From positions 1 through 46,339 of the forward strand of contig JAFLEE010000036.1 of NCBI GenBank assembly GCA_017302015.1: a stretch of DNA of 46,339 bases, written 5' to 3'. The DNA comes from Spirochaetota bacterium. GTDB taxonomy: Bacteria > Spirochaetota > UBA12135 > COTS27 > JAFLEE01. The first letter of the stretch is position 1. Each line of letters begins with the position of its first letter. The position numbers were made by a program, and so were the translations under genes. Positions 1-8,058 of the stretch are shown in pieces. The notes beneath the pieces are model-generated. The model had not been told where the DNA came from. It searched no databases and saw only the letters and a list, made by a program, of their open reading frames with translations.

Positions 1-69
1 GATGGCGTTCTTTTCGAAAGCCACGAAATCCAGTGGTTCCTTGTCAGATTTAGTCATAGTCTGATCCAT
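1..69 (-). CDS. N-terminus of an unknown protein (partial)
   Basis: Only the first 23 codons are in the window; the gene runs leftward off its start. The ATG on the minus strand begins at 69. It is preceded by a strong Shine-Dalgarno AAGGAGG (positions 76-82, 6 nt spacing), the best ribosome binding site near this end, so the start is credible. The visible peptide begins MDQTMTKSDKEPLDF, is hydrophilic, and has no signal peptide. I do not recognise the family. It is transcribed divergently from the receiver-PP2C gene at 208. Confidence 0.6.
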   Translation of the reverse strand, partial: MDQTMTKSDKEPLDFVAFEKNAI

Positions 70-207
70 TTCCTACCTCCTTATTGTAGGCAATTGGTGG
101 CTATGACACACTTAGGCTAACAGACCCGGATATATTTACAATGCAGATACGCTACAGTTTTTTTTCCCCGTTTTGAATTTCCCCCCGCCATCGGTTAGAC
201 TATCCCC
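70..207. promoter_or_regulatory. Divergent intergenic region
   Basis: This AT-rich gap lies between two divergent genes and must hold both promoters. It includes TGTAAATATAT-like sequence on the minus strand around 131-141 and a run of eight T at about 157-164. I could not choose a convincing -35/-10 pair for either direction. Confidence 0.35.
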
Positions 208-1413
208 GTGACGCCCCTGGCCGTGCCCGAACCTTCCCCCGCCCGTGCGGTCCTCCCCCAAGGCGGCGCGCGCATCCTGGTGGCGGACGACCACGCCGAG
301 AACCGCGAACTCCTGCGCCTGCGCCTGGCGGGCAAGGGGCACGAGGTCACCATGGCCGTCGACGGGGCCGAGGCCCTCGACCTGGTCCGAAGCGGCGGCT
401 TCGACCTCCTGCTCCTGGATGTGCTCATGCCGGTGATGAACGGGATGCAGGTCCTCGAGCGCATCAAGGCCGACCCCGACCTGAAAGACCTGCCGGTCAT
501 CATGATCTCGGCCCATGACGAACTCGAGAGCGTGGTGCACGCCGTGAAGGCCGGCGCCGAAGACTACCTGCCCAAGCCCTTCGAGCCCACCCTGCTCTTC
601 GCCCGCATCGCCGCCTGCCTGGGAAAGAAGCGCGCCCTCGACCGGGAGCGCGAGACCTTCCAGGCCCTCATCGAGAGCCAGCGGGCCCTGGCCAAGGAAT
701 TGGGCGAGGCCGCCGAGTACGTGCGCTCCCTCATGCCCGCGCGCCTCGACGCCCCCGTCGCCACCGATTGGCGCTACCTCCCCTCCACTCAATTGGGGGG
801 CGATGCCCTGGGCTACCAGTGGCTCGACGACGACCATTTCGCCTTCCATGTGCTCGACGTCTGCGGCCACGGCGTGGGCTCGGCGCTGCATTCCATCTCG
901 GTGGTGAATATCCTGAGGGCGCGCTTCCTCCCCGATACCGATTTCCGACATCCGGGCGAGGTGCTGGCCGCCCTCAACCGCCAATTCCCCATGGAACGCC
1001 ATAACGGCCTGTATTTCACCCTGTGGTACGGCGTCTACCACCGGCCCACGCGGCGCCTGCGCTGGGCCAATGGCGGCCATCCCTCCCCCGTCCTCTTCTC
1101 CCCCGCGGGCCGAAAAGCCGAGAGCCTGCTATGGCCCGGCACCCCCGTGGGCATCGGGGGCGAACTCTCGTGGTCGTGCGGCGAGCGCGTCCTCGAGCCC
1201 GGCCAGTCCCTCACTCTCTTCAGCGACGGGCTCTACGAGATCAAGGACCTCCCCGGCGGCGTGCCCACCTACGAAGAGTTCGTCGAGATCCTCTCGGGCC
1301 TCTCCCCCGCCGGCGCGCCCCAACTCGATCCCATCCTGAAGACCATGCGGGGCCTCTCGCCCACGGCGAACCTCGACGACGACGTGACGCTCTTGTCGCT
1401 GACCTTTCCCTGA
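208..1413 (+). CDS. Response-regulator receiver fused to PP2C (RsbU/SpoIIE-type) serine phosphatase
   Basis: This cytoplasmic signalling protein has 401 aa. Residues 21-135 form a receiver domain with the acidic pair D27/D28, phospho-acceptor D71 in LLLLDVLMP, S101, and K123 in the YLPKPF motif. A short helical linker (about 140-172) leads to a PP2C/SpoIIE phosphatase domain (about 175-401). The metal-binding acidic motifs GGDALG, DVCGHGVG, FSDGLYE and NLDDDVTLL are all present. Such proteins receive a phosphoryl signal and dephosphorylate an anti-sigma-antagonist or similar target, but no STAS or anti-sigma partner lies in the window. The start is a GTG at 208 without a clear ribosome binding site; GTG at 223 is an alternative. 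The AraC gene begins 11 nt downstream, so co-transcription is likely. Confidence 0.9.
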   Translation: MTPLAVPEPSPARAVLPQGGARILVADDHAENRELLRLRLAGKGHEVTMAVDGAEALDLVRSGGFDLLLLDVLMPVMNGMQVLERIKADPDLKDLPVIMISAHDELESVVHAVKAGAEDYLPKPFEPTLLFARIAACLGKKRALDRERETFQALIESQRALAKELGEAAEYVRSLMPARLDAPVATDWRYLPSTQLGGDALGYQWLDDDHFAFHVLDVCGHGVGSALHSISVVNILRARFLPDTDFRHPGEVLAALNRQFPMERHNGLYFTLWYGVYHRPTRRLRWANGGHPSPVLFSPAGRKAESLLWPGTPVGIGGELSWSCGERVLEPGQSLTLFSDGLYEIKDLPGGVPTYEEFVEILSGLSPAGAPQLDPILKTMRGLSPTANLDDDVTLLSLTFP

Positions 1414-1424
1414 GCGGGGGGCCC

Positions 1425-2324
1425 ATGAAGCCCGCCCTTCCCCCGCCGCGCCTGGGAAAACGAACCATCCTCTACCATCGCGAGTTCCGCCAGGCCTTCC
1501 CCATCCACGTCCAGGCGCAGGAGCAGGGCGAGTCCGCCTTTGAGCACGACCATAATTTCTTCGAATGGGTGTACGTCAAGAGGGGCCAGGGACTCCACCG
1601 GTTTCGGGGAAGCCAAACGGCCATCTTCGCGGGCGATTTCTGGGTGATCCCCCGGGGCGAGCGACACGCCTACCTTTCCGGGAGCCGCCTCGAGATCGTG
1701 AACGTCTACATCCACCCCGACCTCTTCGACTGGTTGCCCAGGCCCCTAGCGGGGCTCGAACCGGGGAGTCGGCTCTTCCCCGAAACCGGCGCGAAGGCCT
1801 TTCCCCTCCGGGCCAATTTCCGCCAAGACCGGAGGGCCCGGCTCGAGGCGACGCTTGCGGCGCTCGGTGGCGAAGCCTCGGCCCACGGGAGCGGCTACGA
1901 GACGAAGCTCTTGGGCCTGTTCCTCAGCCTGACGGCCGACCTCCATCGATTCCTCGCGGACCGCACCGCGGTCGCGGTCGATGCCAGGGGCGGCCAAGAC
2001 GATCCCGTGGGCCGGACCATCGCCTACTTGGAGGCCCATCTGGCCTCCCCCATCAAACTCGGCGAACTCGCCGAGCGCATCCCCATGGACGCGAGCCGCT
2101 TCAGCCGGGTCTTCCGGCTCCGGACCGGCATGCGCCCCAGCGAGTACCTCCAAAAATCCCGCGTCGACCAAGCCTGCGCCTTCCTTCGGGAGGGGTCGCG
2201 GCCCATCGCCTGGATCGCCCGAGACTGCGGGTTCCAGGACCAGGGCCATTTCGCCCGTGTCTTCAAGAAGGAGACGGGGTCGACCCCGCGCGCCTTCCGG
2301 GACGCGCACAAAGCATCCCAATAA
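1425..2324 (+). CDS. AraC-family transcriptional regulator
   Basis: This 299-aa regulator has an N-terminal cupin-like sensing domain (about 25-130, with FEHDHNFFEWVYVKRG and a WVIPRGERHAY segment typical of AraC sugar sensors). The C-terminal double helix-turn-helix (about 200-295) includes LGELAERIPMDASRFSRVF and IAWIARDCGFQDQGHFARVFKK. The ATG at 1425 follows a G-rich stretch 11 nt after the phosphatase stop. The open frame continues upstream, but those codons overlap the phosphatase and are not needed. It sits just upstream of the esterase-sulfatase-esterase operon and probably controls it in response to a saccharide. Confidence 0.9.
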   Translation: MKPALPPPRLGKRTILYHREFRQAFPIHVQAQEQGESAFEHDHNFFEWVYVKRGQGLHRFRGSQTAIFAGDFWVIPRGERHAYLSGSRLEIVNVYIHPDLFDWLPRPLAGLEPGSRLFPETGAKAFPLRANFRQDRRARLEATLAALGGEASAHGSGYETKLLGLFLSLTADLHRFLADRTAVAVDARGGQDDPVGRTIAYLEAHLASPIKLGELAERIPMDASRFSRVFRLRTGMRPSEYLQKSRVDQACAFLREGSRPIAWIARDCGFQDQGHFARVFKKETGSTPRAFRDAHKASQ

Positions 2325-2414
2325 AAGTCCAATCTGTCCCAATCCGGGAACCCCGCGACGACTACGCTTTCCCCGATGGCGCGGACCCGAACGCCGCCCC
2401 GCCGGGGAGTCTCC

Positions 2415-3284
2415 ATGGCCACAAGATTGACGCGACTCGCTTGCATCCTCCCCTTAATGGCCGCCGTCCACGCCGCGGGGGAGGCCCCCACGCGATCCGA
2501 TCTCGCCTATGGACCCGATGCGCGAAACGTGCTGGATTTCTGGAAGGCGCCCGCCGCCGGGCTCACGCCGGTCCTCATCTATTTCCACGGGGGCGGTTTC
2601 GTCCAGGGCGATAAGGCCGAGTTCCGCGACCACCGGCTCCTGCGCGCCTGCCTCGCCAGCGGCATCTCGGTGGTCGCCGCCAATTACCGCTTCGTCACCA
2701 CCGCGCCCTTTCCGGCCCCGCTGCTGGACGGGGCCCGGGTCTTGGCGTTCGTGCGCGAGCGCGCCCGGGAGTCCGGCCTCGACGCGTCCCGCATCGCCCT
2801 CTCGGGCGGCTCGGCGGGCGGAACCCTGGCCCTGGCGGTCGGTTTCCATGGGAAGGGGGCCGCCGGGGTCCGCTGCCTGGTGTGCTTCGATCCCCCGACC
2901 TCGGTGAACCCGACCGTGATGCGGCGATTCATCTACGACGGCCAGACCCTCCCCGCCTTTACCTGGAAGATCTTCGGCCTGCCCGATGCCACCGGCTTGG
3001 GCAGCGACCGGGTTCTCGCCCTGGCCGAACAGAGTTCTCCCCTGGCCCTCGCCAGTCCGCAGGCGCCGCCGGTCTATCTCGAGTACGCCGGGTCGCTTAC
3101 GCCGACGCCGCTGCACGAGGGAACGCCCCAAGGGGTCTTCCTCCACCATCCCCGCTGGGGCGAACTCCTCACGGCGCGTTTGGCGGAACTGGGCGTGCCC
3201 TGCCAATTCGCGCACGGGGGGAACCCGCCGCCCCCGGGCGCCGCCCTCGCCTTCCTGAAGAAGCAATTCGGGATGGAGCCGTGA
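2415..3284 (+). CDS. Secreted alpha/beta-hydrolase (esterase, BD-FAE/lipase-like)
   Basis: The 289-aa protein has an N-terminal signal peptide (about residues 1-21, ending VHAAG). An oxyanion-hole motif HGGG (58-61) and a nucleophile elbow GGSAGG (Ser133) place it in the HSL/BD-FAE esterase group. That group often removes acetyl or feruloyl esters from plant or algal polysaccharides. The catalytic Asp and His are not obvious: the C-terminal FAHGGNPPPPG may carry the His, but the usual HGF motif is absent. The ATG at 2415 has GGGGAG at 2404-2409, a better start than an ATG 39 nt upstream that would precede the signal peptide. It is the first gene of an operon; the sulfatase start overlaps its stop codon. 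Confidence 0.85.
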   Translation: MATRLTRLACILPLMAAVHAAGEAPTRSDLAYGPDARNVLDFWKAPAAGLTPVLIYFHGGGFVQGDKAEFRDHRLLRACLASGISVVAANYRFVTTAPFPAPLLDGARVLAFVRERARESGLDASRIALSGGSAGGTLALAVGFHGKGAAGVRCLVCFDPPTSVNPTVMRRFIYDGQTLPAFTWKIFGLPDATGLGSDRVLALAEQSSPLALASPQAPPVYLEYAGSLTPTPLHEGTPQGVFLHHPRWGELLTARLAELGVPCQFAHGGNPPPPGAALAFLKKQFGMEP

Positions 3285-5125
3285 GCGAATCCGGGCGCCG
3301 GAATGCCCTCCTCATCATGGTCGACCAATGGAACGCCGGCTGCTTTTCCTACGCCGGCCACCCCGATGTGCGCACGCCCGCCATCGATGCCTTGGCCGCC
3401 GATGGCCTCGTGTTCGCCGACGCCTTCTGCCAGAGCCCCGTCTGCCTCCCGTCCCGGGTGAGCCTCCTCAGCGGCCAGTATCCCCACCACCACCGCCAGT
3501 ACGGGTTCGAGGGCATGCAGGGCGGCGAACTCCCCCTCCTTCCCCGGGCCTTCTCGGCCGCGGGCTACGGCGTCGCCCTCATCGGCAAACTCCACGTGGC
3601 GAGCCTGCCCGCGGATCTCGGCGCGGATTTCGTGGCGACGACCCTCGCCGAAGACGCATGGCGCGCTTCCCATCCCGGGGCGACGTACGGGCATTTCGCG
3701 GCCTCCCACGGCTACGATTTCCCCACCGATCAGATCCACGGCGCCCCCGCGTCGCCACGCCGCGCCCTCGATCCCCTCGCCTTCGGGACTTCGGAGATCG
3801 CCCTCGAGCATTCCGTGGAGCGCTGGGTCGCGGACCAGGCCCTCGCCTACCTCGACCGCGACGACGCGGGAATACGGCCCTTCTTCCTCTGGATGAGTTT
3901 CGATCGTCCCCACCACCCCTGGACGCCCTCGGCCCCCTACGACCGCCTTTACGATCCGCGCAAGCTCTCCCTCTCCCCCGTCGCCACGGGCGACCAGATC
4001 CGCTTGAAGCCCTCCACCTATTTCCGGGACCTCGCCGTCTCCCACGCCAAGGACCCCGCGGCGTTCCGCAAGCTCCTCTCCCATTATTACGGCGTCATGG
4101 CGCAAGTGGACGGGGAAATCGGCCGCGTGGTGGCGCGGCTTAAGGAGAAGGGCCTCTACGAGTCCACCGACATCGTCTTCTGCGCCGACCACGGGGATGG
4201 CGGCGGCGTCGCCGGGCAATTCGAGAAGGCCAGCGGCGTCTCCTCCGTCCAAGTCACGCGCGTACCGCTCGTCTTTAAGCCCGCCGGTGTGGCAGCCCCC
4301 CGGCGCGCCCCCGCGAGGGAAATCGTGGAATTGGTGGATCTCGCCCCGACCCTGCTCGCGCTCCATGGCCTCCCTCCCCTGGCGGGCCCGCAAGATGGGA
4401 GGGACCTCTCGCCGATCCTGGGCGGCGCCCCCGGGGATCCCGCGCGGCTGGCGATGTGCGAAGGATGGGAAGCCAAGGCGATCTACTCCTCGCGCTACGC
4501 CCTCGTGTGGCACGCGCAGCTGTCCTTCGGGGAACTCTATGACCGTCTCCAGGATCCCGAGGAGCGCCAGAACCGGTACACCGATGCGTCCCTCGCGCCG
4601 GTGCGACGCGTCCTCAAATTGGAACTCGCCAAGAAACTCTCCCCCCCGTGGAACGGCGACGACGAGGCGCTCATCGACGGGAGCGTGCTCGGCCACCCCG
4701 TGCGCCACCGCAAATGGAGCCCCCGCTCGCCCCTTCCCGGGGAACGCTTCGGCGTCATCCAAGGCCGGGGCCTCGCCATGGTCAACTCCACGGAATACCA
4801 GGCCTTCATTCGCCTCGATGGACGGGCTTCCCGCATCTACCGATTGCCGGCCGTGAACCTGGAGGGCGCCCAAGACCCCCGCATCGAGATCGCTGACGCG
4901 GACGGCGCGATCTATGAGGCCTTCCTCGACGGGTTCTTGGGTTGGCTCTTTCGGCGCATCCCCCCCATCGACATCGTGGAGAACGGGTTAGTCCCCACCG
5001 GACTTCCCGCCACGCCGCCCGCCGACGCCGTGGCGCGTTTCGTCGCCGATCCGAAAGGGTACCCGACCCGCCACCGATTCTACCAGCGCGTGGCGGCGGA
5101 TGAATTGTTCGCCAAGGAGAGTTGA
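3281..5125 (+). CDS. Sulfatase (arylsulfatase/alkaline-phosphatase superfamily) with C-terminal extension
   Basis: This 614-aa type I sulfatase starts with the early metal-binding segment LLIMVDQWN (Asp15). The signature C-L-P-S-R (Cys55, the residue converted to formylglycine) is followed by LLSGQYPHHH. Later come DRPHHPW (about 205) and the second metal site CADHGDGGG (about 305). The GTG start overlaps the upstream esterase stop; the alternative ATG at 3317 would remove part of the first strand. There is no signal peptide, so it acts in the cytoplasm or uses another route. About 150 C-terminal residues (roughly 460-614) lie beyond the normal sulfatase fold and are unlike the second sulfatase in this window. 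No formylglycine-generating enzyme or anaerobic maturase gene is nearby. It probably desulfates a glycan or its oligomers. Confidence 0.9.
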   Translation: MSESGRRNALLIMVDQWNAGCFSYAGHPDVRTPAIDALAADGLVFADAFCQSPVCLPSRVSLLSGQYPHHHRQYGFEGMQGGELPLLPRAFSAAGYGVALIGKLHVASLPADLGADFVATTLAEDAWRASHPGATYGHFAASHGYDFPTDQIHGAPASPRRALDPLAFGTSEIALEHSVERWVADQALAYLDRDDAGIRPFFLWMSFDRPHHPWTPSAPYDRLYDPRKLSLSPVATGDQIRLKPSTYFRDLAVSHAKDPAAFRKLLSHYYGVMAQVDGEIGRVVARLKEKGLYESTDIVFCADHGDGGGVAGQFEKASGVSSVQVTRVPLVFKPAGVAAPRRAPAREIVELVDLAPTLLALHGLPPLAGPQDGRDLSPILGGAPGDPARLAMCEGWEAKAIYSSRYALVWHAQLSFGELYDRLQDPEERQNRYTDASLAPVRRVLKLELAKKLSPPWNGDDEALIDGSVLGHPVRHRKWSPRSPLPGERFGVIQGRGLAMVNSTEYQAFIRLDGRASRIYRLPAVNLEGAQDPRIEIADADGAIYEAFLDGFLGWLFRRIPPIDIVENGLVPTGLPATPPADAVARFVADPKGYPTRHRFYQRVAADELFAKES

Positions 5126-5127
5126 CC

Positions 5128-6039
5128 ATGCGCGGGATCCATCCACGACTAGCCGCTTCCCTTCCCCCGGCGTTCGCGCTGGCCCTCGGCCTTGTGCTCG
5201 CCGGTTGCGGCTACCTCGATGTGGCGGTGGATCACAACATCGTCTACGCCATCCGCGGGAAGGAGAAACTCGCCCTCGACGTCATCCGGCCCCGCAGTCT
5301 GTCGACCGCCCCCCCGACGGGTCCGGCGGTCATCCTCGTCCACGGCGGGGCCTGGAAGCAGGACGACAAGGGGAACCAGGCCCCGCTCGCCCAGGAACTC
5401 GCCCATCGCCAGGGCCTCGTCTGTTTCTCCATCAATTACCGCCTCGCGACCAACGATGCCAATCGGCACCCCGCCGCCTTCGACGATGTACAGCGGGCCG
5501 TGCGGTGGGTGCGCGCCAACGGCGCGCGCTACGGCGCCGACACGACGCGCCTCGCCCTCCTGGGCGGATCCGCCGGGGCCCATCTCGCCCTCCTCGCCGC
5601 CTTCGCGACGGAAACCCGGGACCCCGGCAGCGATGAACTCTCGGCCCTCTCCAGCGGCGTGAAGGCGGTGGTGGACATGTGGGGCCCCAGCGATCTGGCG
5701 GCCCCATGGGATGGCAACCCCGCCGGCGACCCGGAGGAAGGCAAGGCCTTCATCGAGAATTACCTGGGCACCCGCTTCGCGGCCGATCCGGGCCTCTTCA
5801 GCAACGCGTCCCCGGTGCACCGGGCGACGGCCGCCTCTCCGCCCGTGCTCATCTTCCACGGGAGCGAGGACACGACCGTACCCCCCGACCAATCGCGGCG
5901 CTTGAAAGAGAGGCTGGTGGCCCTGGGCGTACCGGTTTTCCACTTCCTCCTGCCGGGAGAAAAGCACGGGATCGCCCAGAAGGCGAATTGGGAGAAGGCC
6001 TATACGGAAATAGATGCGTTCTTCAAACGATACCTCTAA
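5128..6039 (+). CDS. Lipoprotein alpha/beta-hydrolase (BD-FAE-like esterase)
   Basis: The 303-aa protein carries a lipoprotein signal with lipobox LAGC (Cys27), so it is probably anchored to a membrane facing the periplasm or surface. The hydrolase core shows HGGAW (72-76, oxyanion hole), GGSAGA (Ser148 nucleophile), an Asp in HGSEDTTVP and a His in GEKHG, giving a complete triad. This matches the BD-FAE/acetylxylan-esterase-like group. The ATG at 5128 has AAGGAGA at 5114-5120; the in-frame TTG at 5122 overlaps the sulfatase stop and is less likely. Only 2 nt separate it from the sulfatase. Two esterases flanking a sulfatase suggest an acetylated or feruloylated, sulfated polysaccharide as substrate. 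Confidence 0.88.
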   Translation: MRGIHPRLAASLPPAFALALGLVLAGCGYLDVAVDHNIVYAIRGKEKLALDVIRPRSLSTAPPTGPAVILVHGGAWKQDDKGNQAPLAQELAHRQGLVCFSINYRLATNDANRHPAAFDDVQRAVRWVRANGARYGADTTRLALLGGSAGAHLALLAAFATETRDPGSDELSALSSGVKAVVDMWGPSDLAAPWDGNPAGDPEEGKAFIENYLGTRFAADPGLFSNASPVHRATAASPPVLIFHGSEDTTVPPDQSRRLKERLVALGVPVFHFLLPGEKHGIAQKANWEKAYTEIDAFFKRYL

Positions 6040-6041
6040 TG

Positions 6042-6056
6042 CCGGGGCAGCCCCGG
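6042..6056. terminator. Hairpin between convergent genes
   Basis: CCGGGG-CAG-CCCCGG forms a perfect 6-bp stem with a 3-nt loop, 3 nt after the esterase stop and 20 nt beyond the end of the leftward transporter gene. It could stop transcripts from both sides, but neither side has a T-run. Confidence 0.3.
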
Positions 6057-6075
6057 AATGCCCGGCGCAAGGCGC

Positions 6076-6972
6076 TCACGCCCACTTCACCGCCACCACT
6101 CCGGCCATGATGCACCCGATGGCGGCCCATTTGGGCGGACGCACCCGCTCCTTGAGGAGGCGCGCGCTGGCCACCAGGGTCATGGGCAGGGAGAGTTGGC
6201 GCAGCGCGAGGACCACCGCGGGATTCGGCAGGAAGAGCATCGCCATGAGGACGAGGCCGTAGGCGCCCTGCATCCCCGCGCCGACGAAGAGGGCGTCTTT
6301 CCATCCCCAGGATTCGGCCTTTACGGGAACCCGGCCCAGTCGCCCCGCCACCCACGGGATGCAGAGGAGGAGCGAGGTGAGGATGGCCACGAGGAAGAGA
6401 TAATCGAGGGCGAGGAAGACCGCCGGGATCTCCCCGCCCCGGGGGAGCTTCCCGATAGCCGCGGCGTCGCAAAGGGTGTAGCCCGTCGTTCCGATTCCCG
6501 CGAAGGTCAGCCACATCCAGGGTAGGCGTCGGGGAACTCCCGTGGATCCGCCGGGGGCCCGAAACGAGACGAGGAAGATCCCCAGGCTGATGGCGATGAG
6601 GCCCGGAAGATAGAAGCCGAGGCGAACCACCGACCCCGCGTAGAGCCAAGAAACGAGCCCCACCAAGAGTACGGGGAGCCCCTTCGCCACCGGATACGCC
6701 GCCGAAAGTTCTCCCGCGCGATAGGCCCGGGCGAGGCTCGCATAATAGAGCGCCTCGAACCCGACGCTGGCGAGCAGGAAGGGGGCCGATTCCCGCGTCG
6801 GCAAAACGCGGATCGCCCCCGTGGCCACCAGCACGGGCAGCAGGAGAAGCGCGCCCAGGGTGTTGGCGGCGAGGAAGAAGGCCGCGGTCGGGACGGCCTG
6901 CTTCGCCCTCAGGTTCCAGGCGGTATGGGCGAGGGCGGAGAAAACGACGAGGGCGACGCCGAGGGCCGTCAT
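6076..6972 (-). CDS. EamA/DMT-superfamily membrane transporter
   Basis: This 298-aa inner-membrane protein has about ten hydrophobic segments in two EamA halves (about 3-135 and 150-293). Residues such as AAYPVAKGLPVLLVG and the C-terminal LRQLSLPMTLVASARLLKERVRPPKW match the drug/metabolite transporter superfamily. The ATG at 6972 overlaps the TGA of the upstream PHP gene (ATGA), so the two are translationally coupled. The substrate is unknown; pairing with a PHP hydrolase suggests export or import of a small metabolite related to that enzyme. The longer open frame reading into 7302 is an overlap with the PHP gene. Confidence 0.88.
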   Translation of the reverse strand: MTALGVALVVFSALAHTAWNLRAKQAVPTAAFFLAANTLGALLLLPVLVATGAIRVLPTRESAPFLLASVGFEALYYASLARAYRAGELSAAYPVAKGLPVLLVGLVSWLYAGSVVRLGFYLPGLIAISLGIFLVSFRAPGGSTGVPRRLPWMWLTFAGIGTTGYTLCDAAAIGKLPRGGEIPAVFLALDYLFLVAILTSLLLCIPWVAGRLGRVPVKAESWGWKDALFVGAGMQGAYGLVLMAMLFLPNPAVVLALRQLSLPMTLVASARLLKERVRPPKWAAIGCIMAGVVAVKWA

Positions 6973-7871
6973 GGGAAGACGGGCTGCGTCCAAGCGCGCT
7001 CGCCGTCGGAGGACAGCACCACCGCGCGCAGGTAGCCCTCGCCCGCGGGGAGTTCGCACGCGTCCTCGAACGCCTCCGTTTCCCGGATCACCCGGCCGTG
7101 GGTGGTGATCCACCGGATGGTATAGACCTGGCGTCCCAAGGGGAGGACCTTGAGGGAAAGTCTCCCCGAGCCCCGTTCGAGGCGTTCCAGGTCGACCCCG
7201 GTGGAGGCGTAGAACGCGCCGGAGAAGAGCCCCGCCATCAGGTTCCCCGCGCTGGCATCGGGGGCGTCGACGCAGACCCAAGCCCCGCCGGCGATATCCC
7301 AAATGCGGCCCTTCGGCGGCAGGGCGTACTGGTGCGCGTCATCGGTCGCCACGCCCCAGAGGCGACGCCCCCGGCTTAAAAGCCGGTCCCAAAGGGCCTC
7401 CACCGAGGGCCGCCCTCGGCCGCCCAGATTATTGCAGGCGCGGCTGGCGTTCCAGATCTCGAGGGCATGGGCCTGGTCTTCCCCGTCGAAATCCTCCGGC
7501 GCCAGGGCCCAGAGCCAATTGGGATGGTTGATCATGGTGAACGAGCCCGCCCCTCGGGCCTGGCGGGTGAGCCCCGCGAGTACTTGGCGGGCGCCGCCCT
7601 CGTAGTCCGAGGTCTCTTTATCCACCGTCCCCCCGATGCCGATGACATGCACCGACCCGTGGCCGCCCGTCGAGTTGTATTCGATGCCGGGGAGGGCCGT
7701 GAAATCCGCCGCGAGATCGGCGGGGAGCGCGGCCGCCGTGGCGGTGCGGTGGTCGGTGATGGCCGCGAAATGCCAGCCGGCGTCGCGATACCAGCGCCAG
7801 ACCCCTTCCGGGGGGAGGGCGCCGTCGGAGCGGGTGGAATGGCAGTGGAGGGCGCCTTTGAAGAAGGGCAT
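6969..7871 (-). CDS. PHP-domain metal-dependent phosphoesterase
   Basis: This 300-aa soluble protein shows the PHP metal motifs in order: HCHS (His9, His11), Asp16, ITDH (Asp40, His41), GIEYN (Glu64), GHGSVH, INHPNW and ATDDAHQY. This is the RNase AM/YciV-like arrangement, in which three metals support phosphomonoester or 3'-5' nucleotide hydrolysis. The C-terminal 90 residues form a beta-rich tail (GAFYASTGVDLE...), common in PHP proteins annotated as CehA/McbA-type. The ATG at 7871 is chosen because the first metal motif begins eight residues later; upstream codons extend to 7961 without homology. It overlaps the downstream EamA gene and is divergent from the TrmB-like regulator. Confidence 0.87.
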   Translation of the reverse strand: MPFFKGALHCHSTRSDGALPPEGVWRWYRDAGWHFAAITDHRTATAAALPADLAADFTALPGIEYNSTGGHGSVHVIGIGGTVDKETSDYEGGARQVLAGLTRQARGAGSFTMINHPNWLWALAPEDFDGEDQAHALEIWNASRACNNLGGRGRPSVEALWDRLLSRGRRLWGVATDDAHQYALPPKGRIWDIAGGAWVCVDAPDASAGNLMAGLFSGAFYASTGVDLERLERGSGRLSLKVLPLGRQVYTIRWITTHGRVIRETEAFEDACELPAGEGYLRAVVLSSDGERAWTQPVFP

Positions 7872-8033
7872 GGGGACTCCTGGTAACCTCGCCGGGCAAC
7901 GCGATGGATTCGCGGTCCCCACTCGGGGCCGGCTCCCGCCGCCCCTCCAGTATGGGCGCAAGGCGCGAAGAGGTCAACGGTCCGGGGGGAGCCGAACACC
8001 GACTTGCGCCGCGCCGAGGGCCCCTGGATCTTT
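7872..8033. promoter_or_regulatory. Divergent promoter region, PHP and TrmB-like genes
   Basis: This is the gap between the leftward PHP gene and the rightward TrmB-like regulator. It must carry both promoters. AGGAG on the minus strand near 7879-7883 is the probable ribosome binding site of the PHP gene. No clear -35/-10 pair was picked. Confidence 0.3.
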
Positions 8034-8051
8034 TGTCGGATTAATCCGACA
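8034..8051. promoter_or_regulatory. Perfect 18-bp palindrome, probable operator
   Basis: TGTCGGATTAATCCGACA is an exact inverted repeat ending 7 bp before the ATG of the TrmB-like gene. Its position fits an autoregulatory operator covering the transcription start or ribosome entry site. Half of it (AATCCGACA) recurs exactly at 33299-33307 and 33405-33413, and TTTGTCGG(A/G)TTAAT recurs at 33452-33465, all upstream of the giant surface-protein gene. Confidence 0.65.
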
Positions 8052-8058
8052 CTTTTTC

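Noticed and set aside
136-1080. Long leftward open frame opposite the phosphatase gene
   Set aside because: It is the antisense shadow of a GC-rich gene, with no homology-like motifs and no ribosome binding site.
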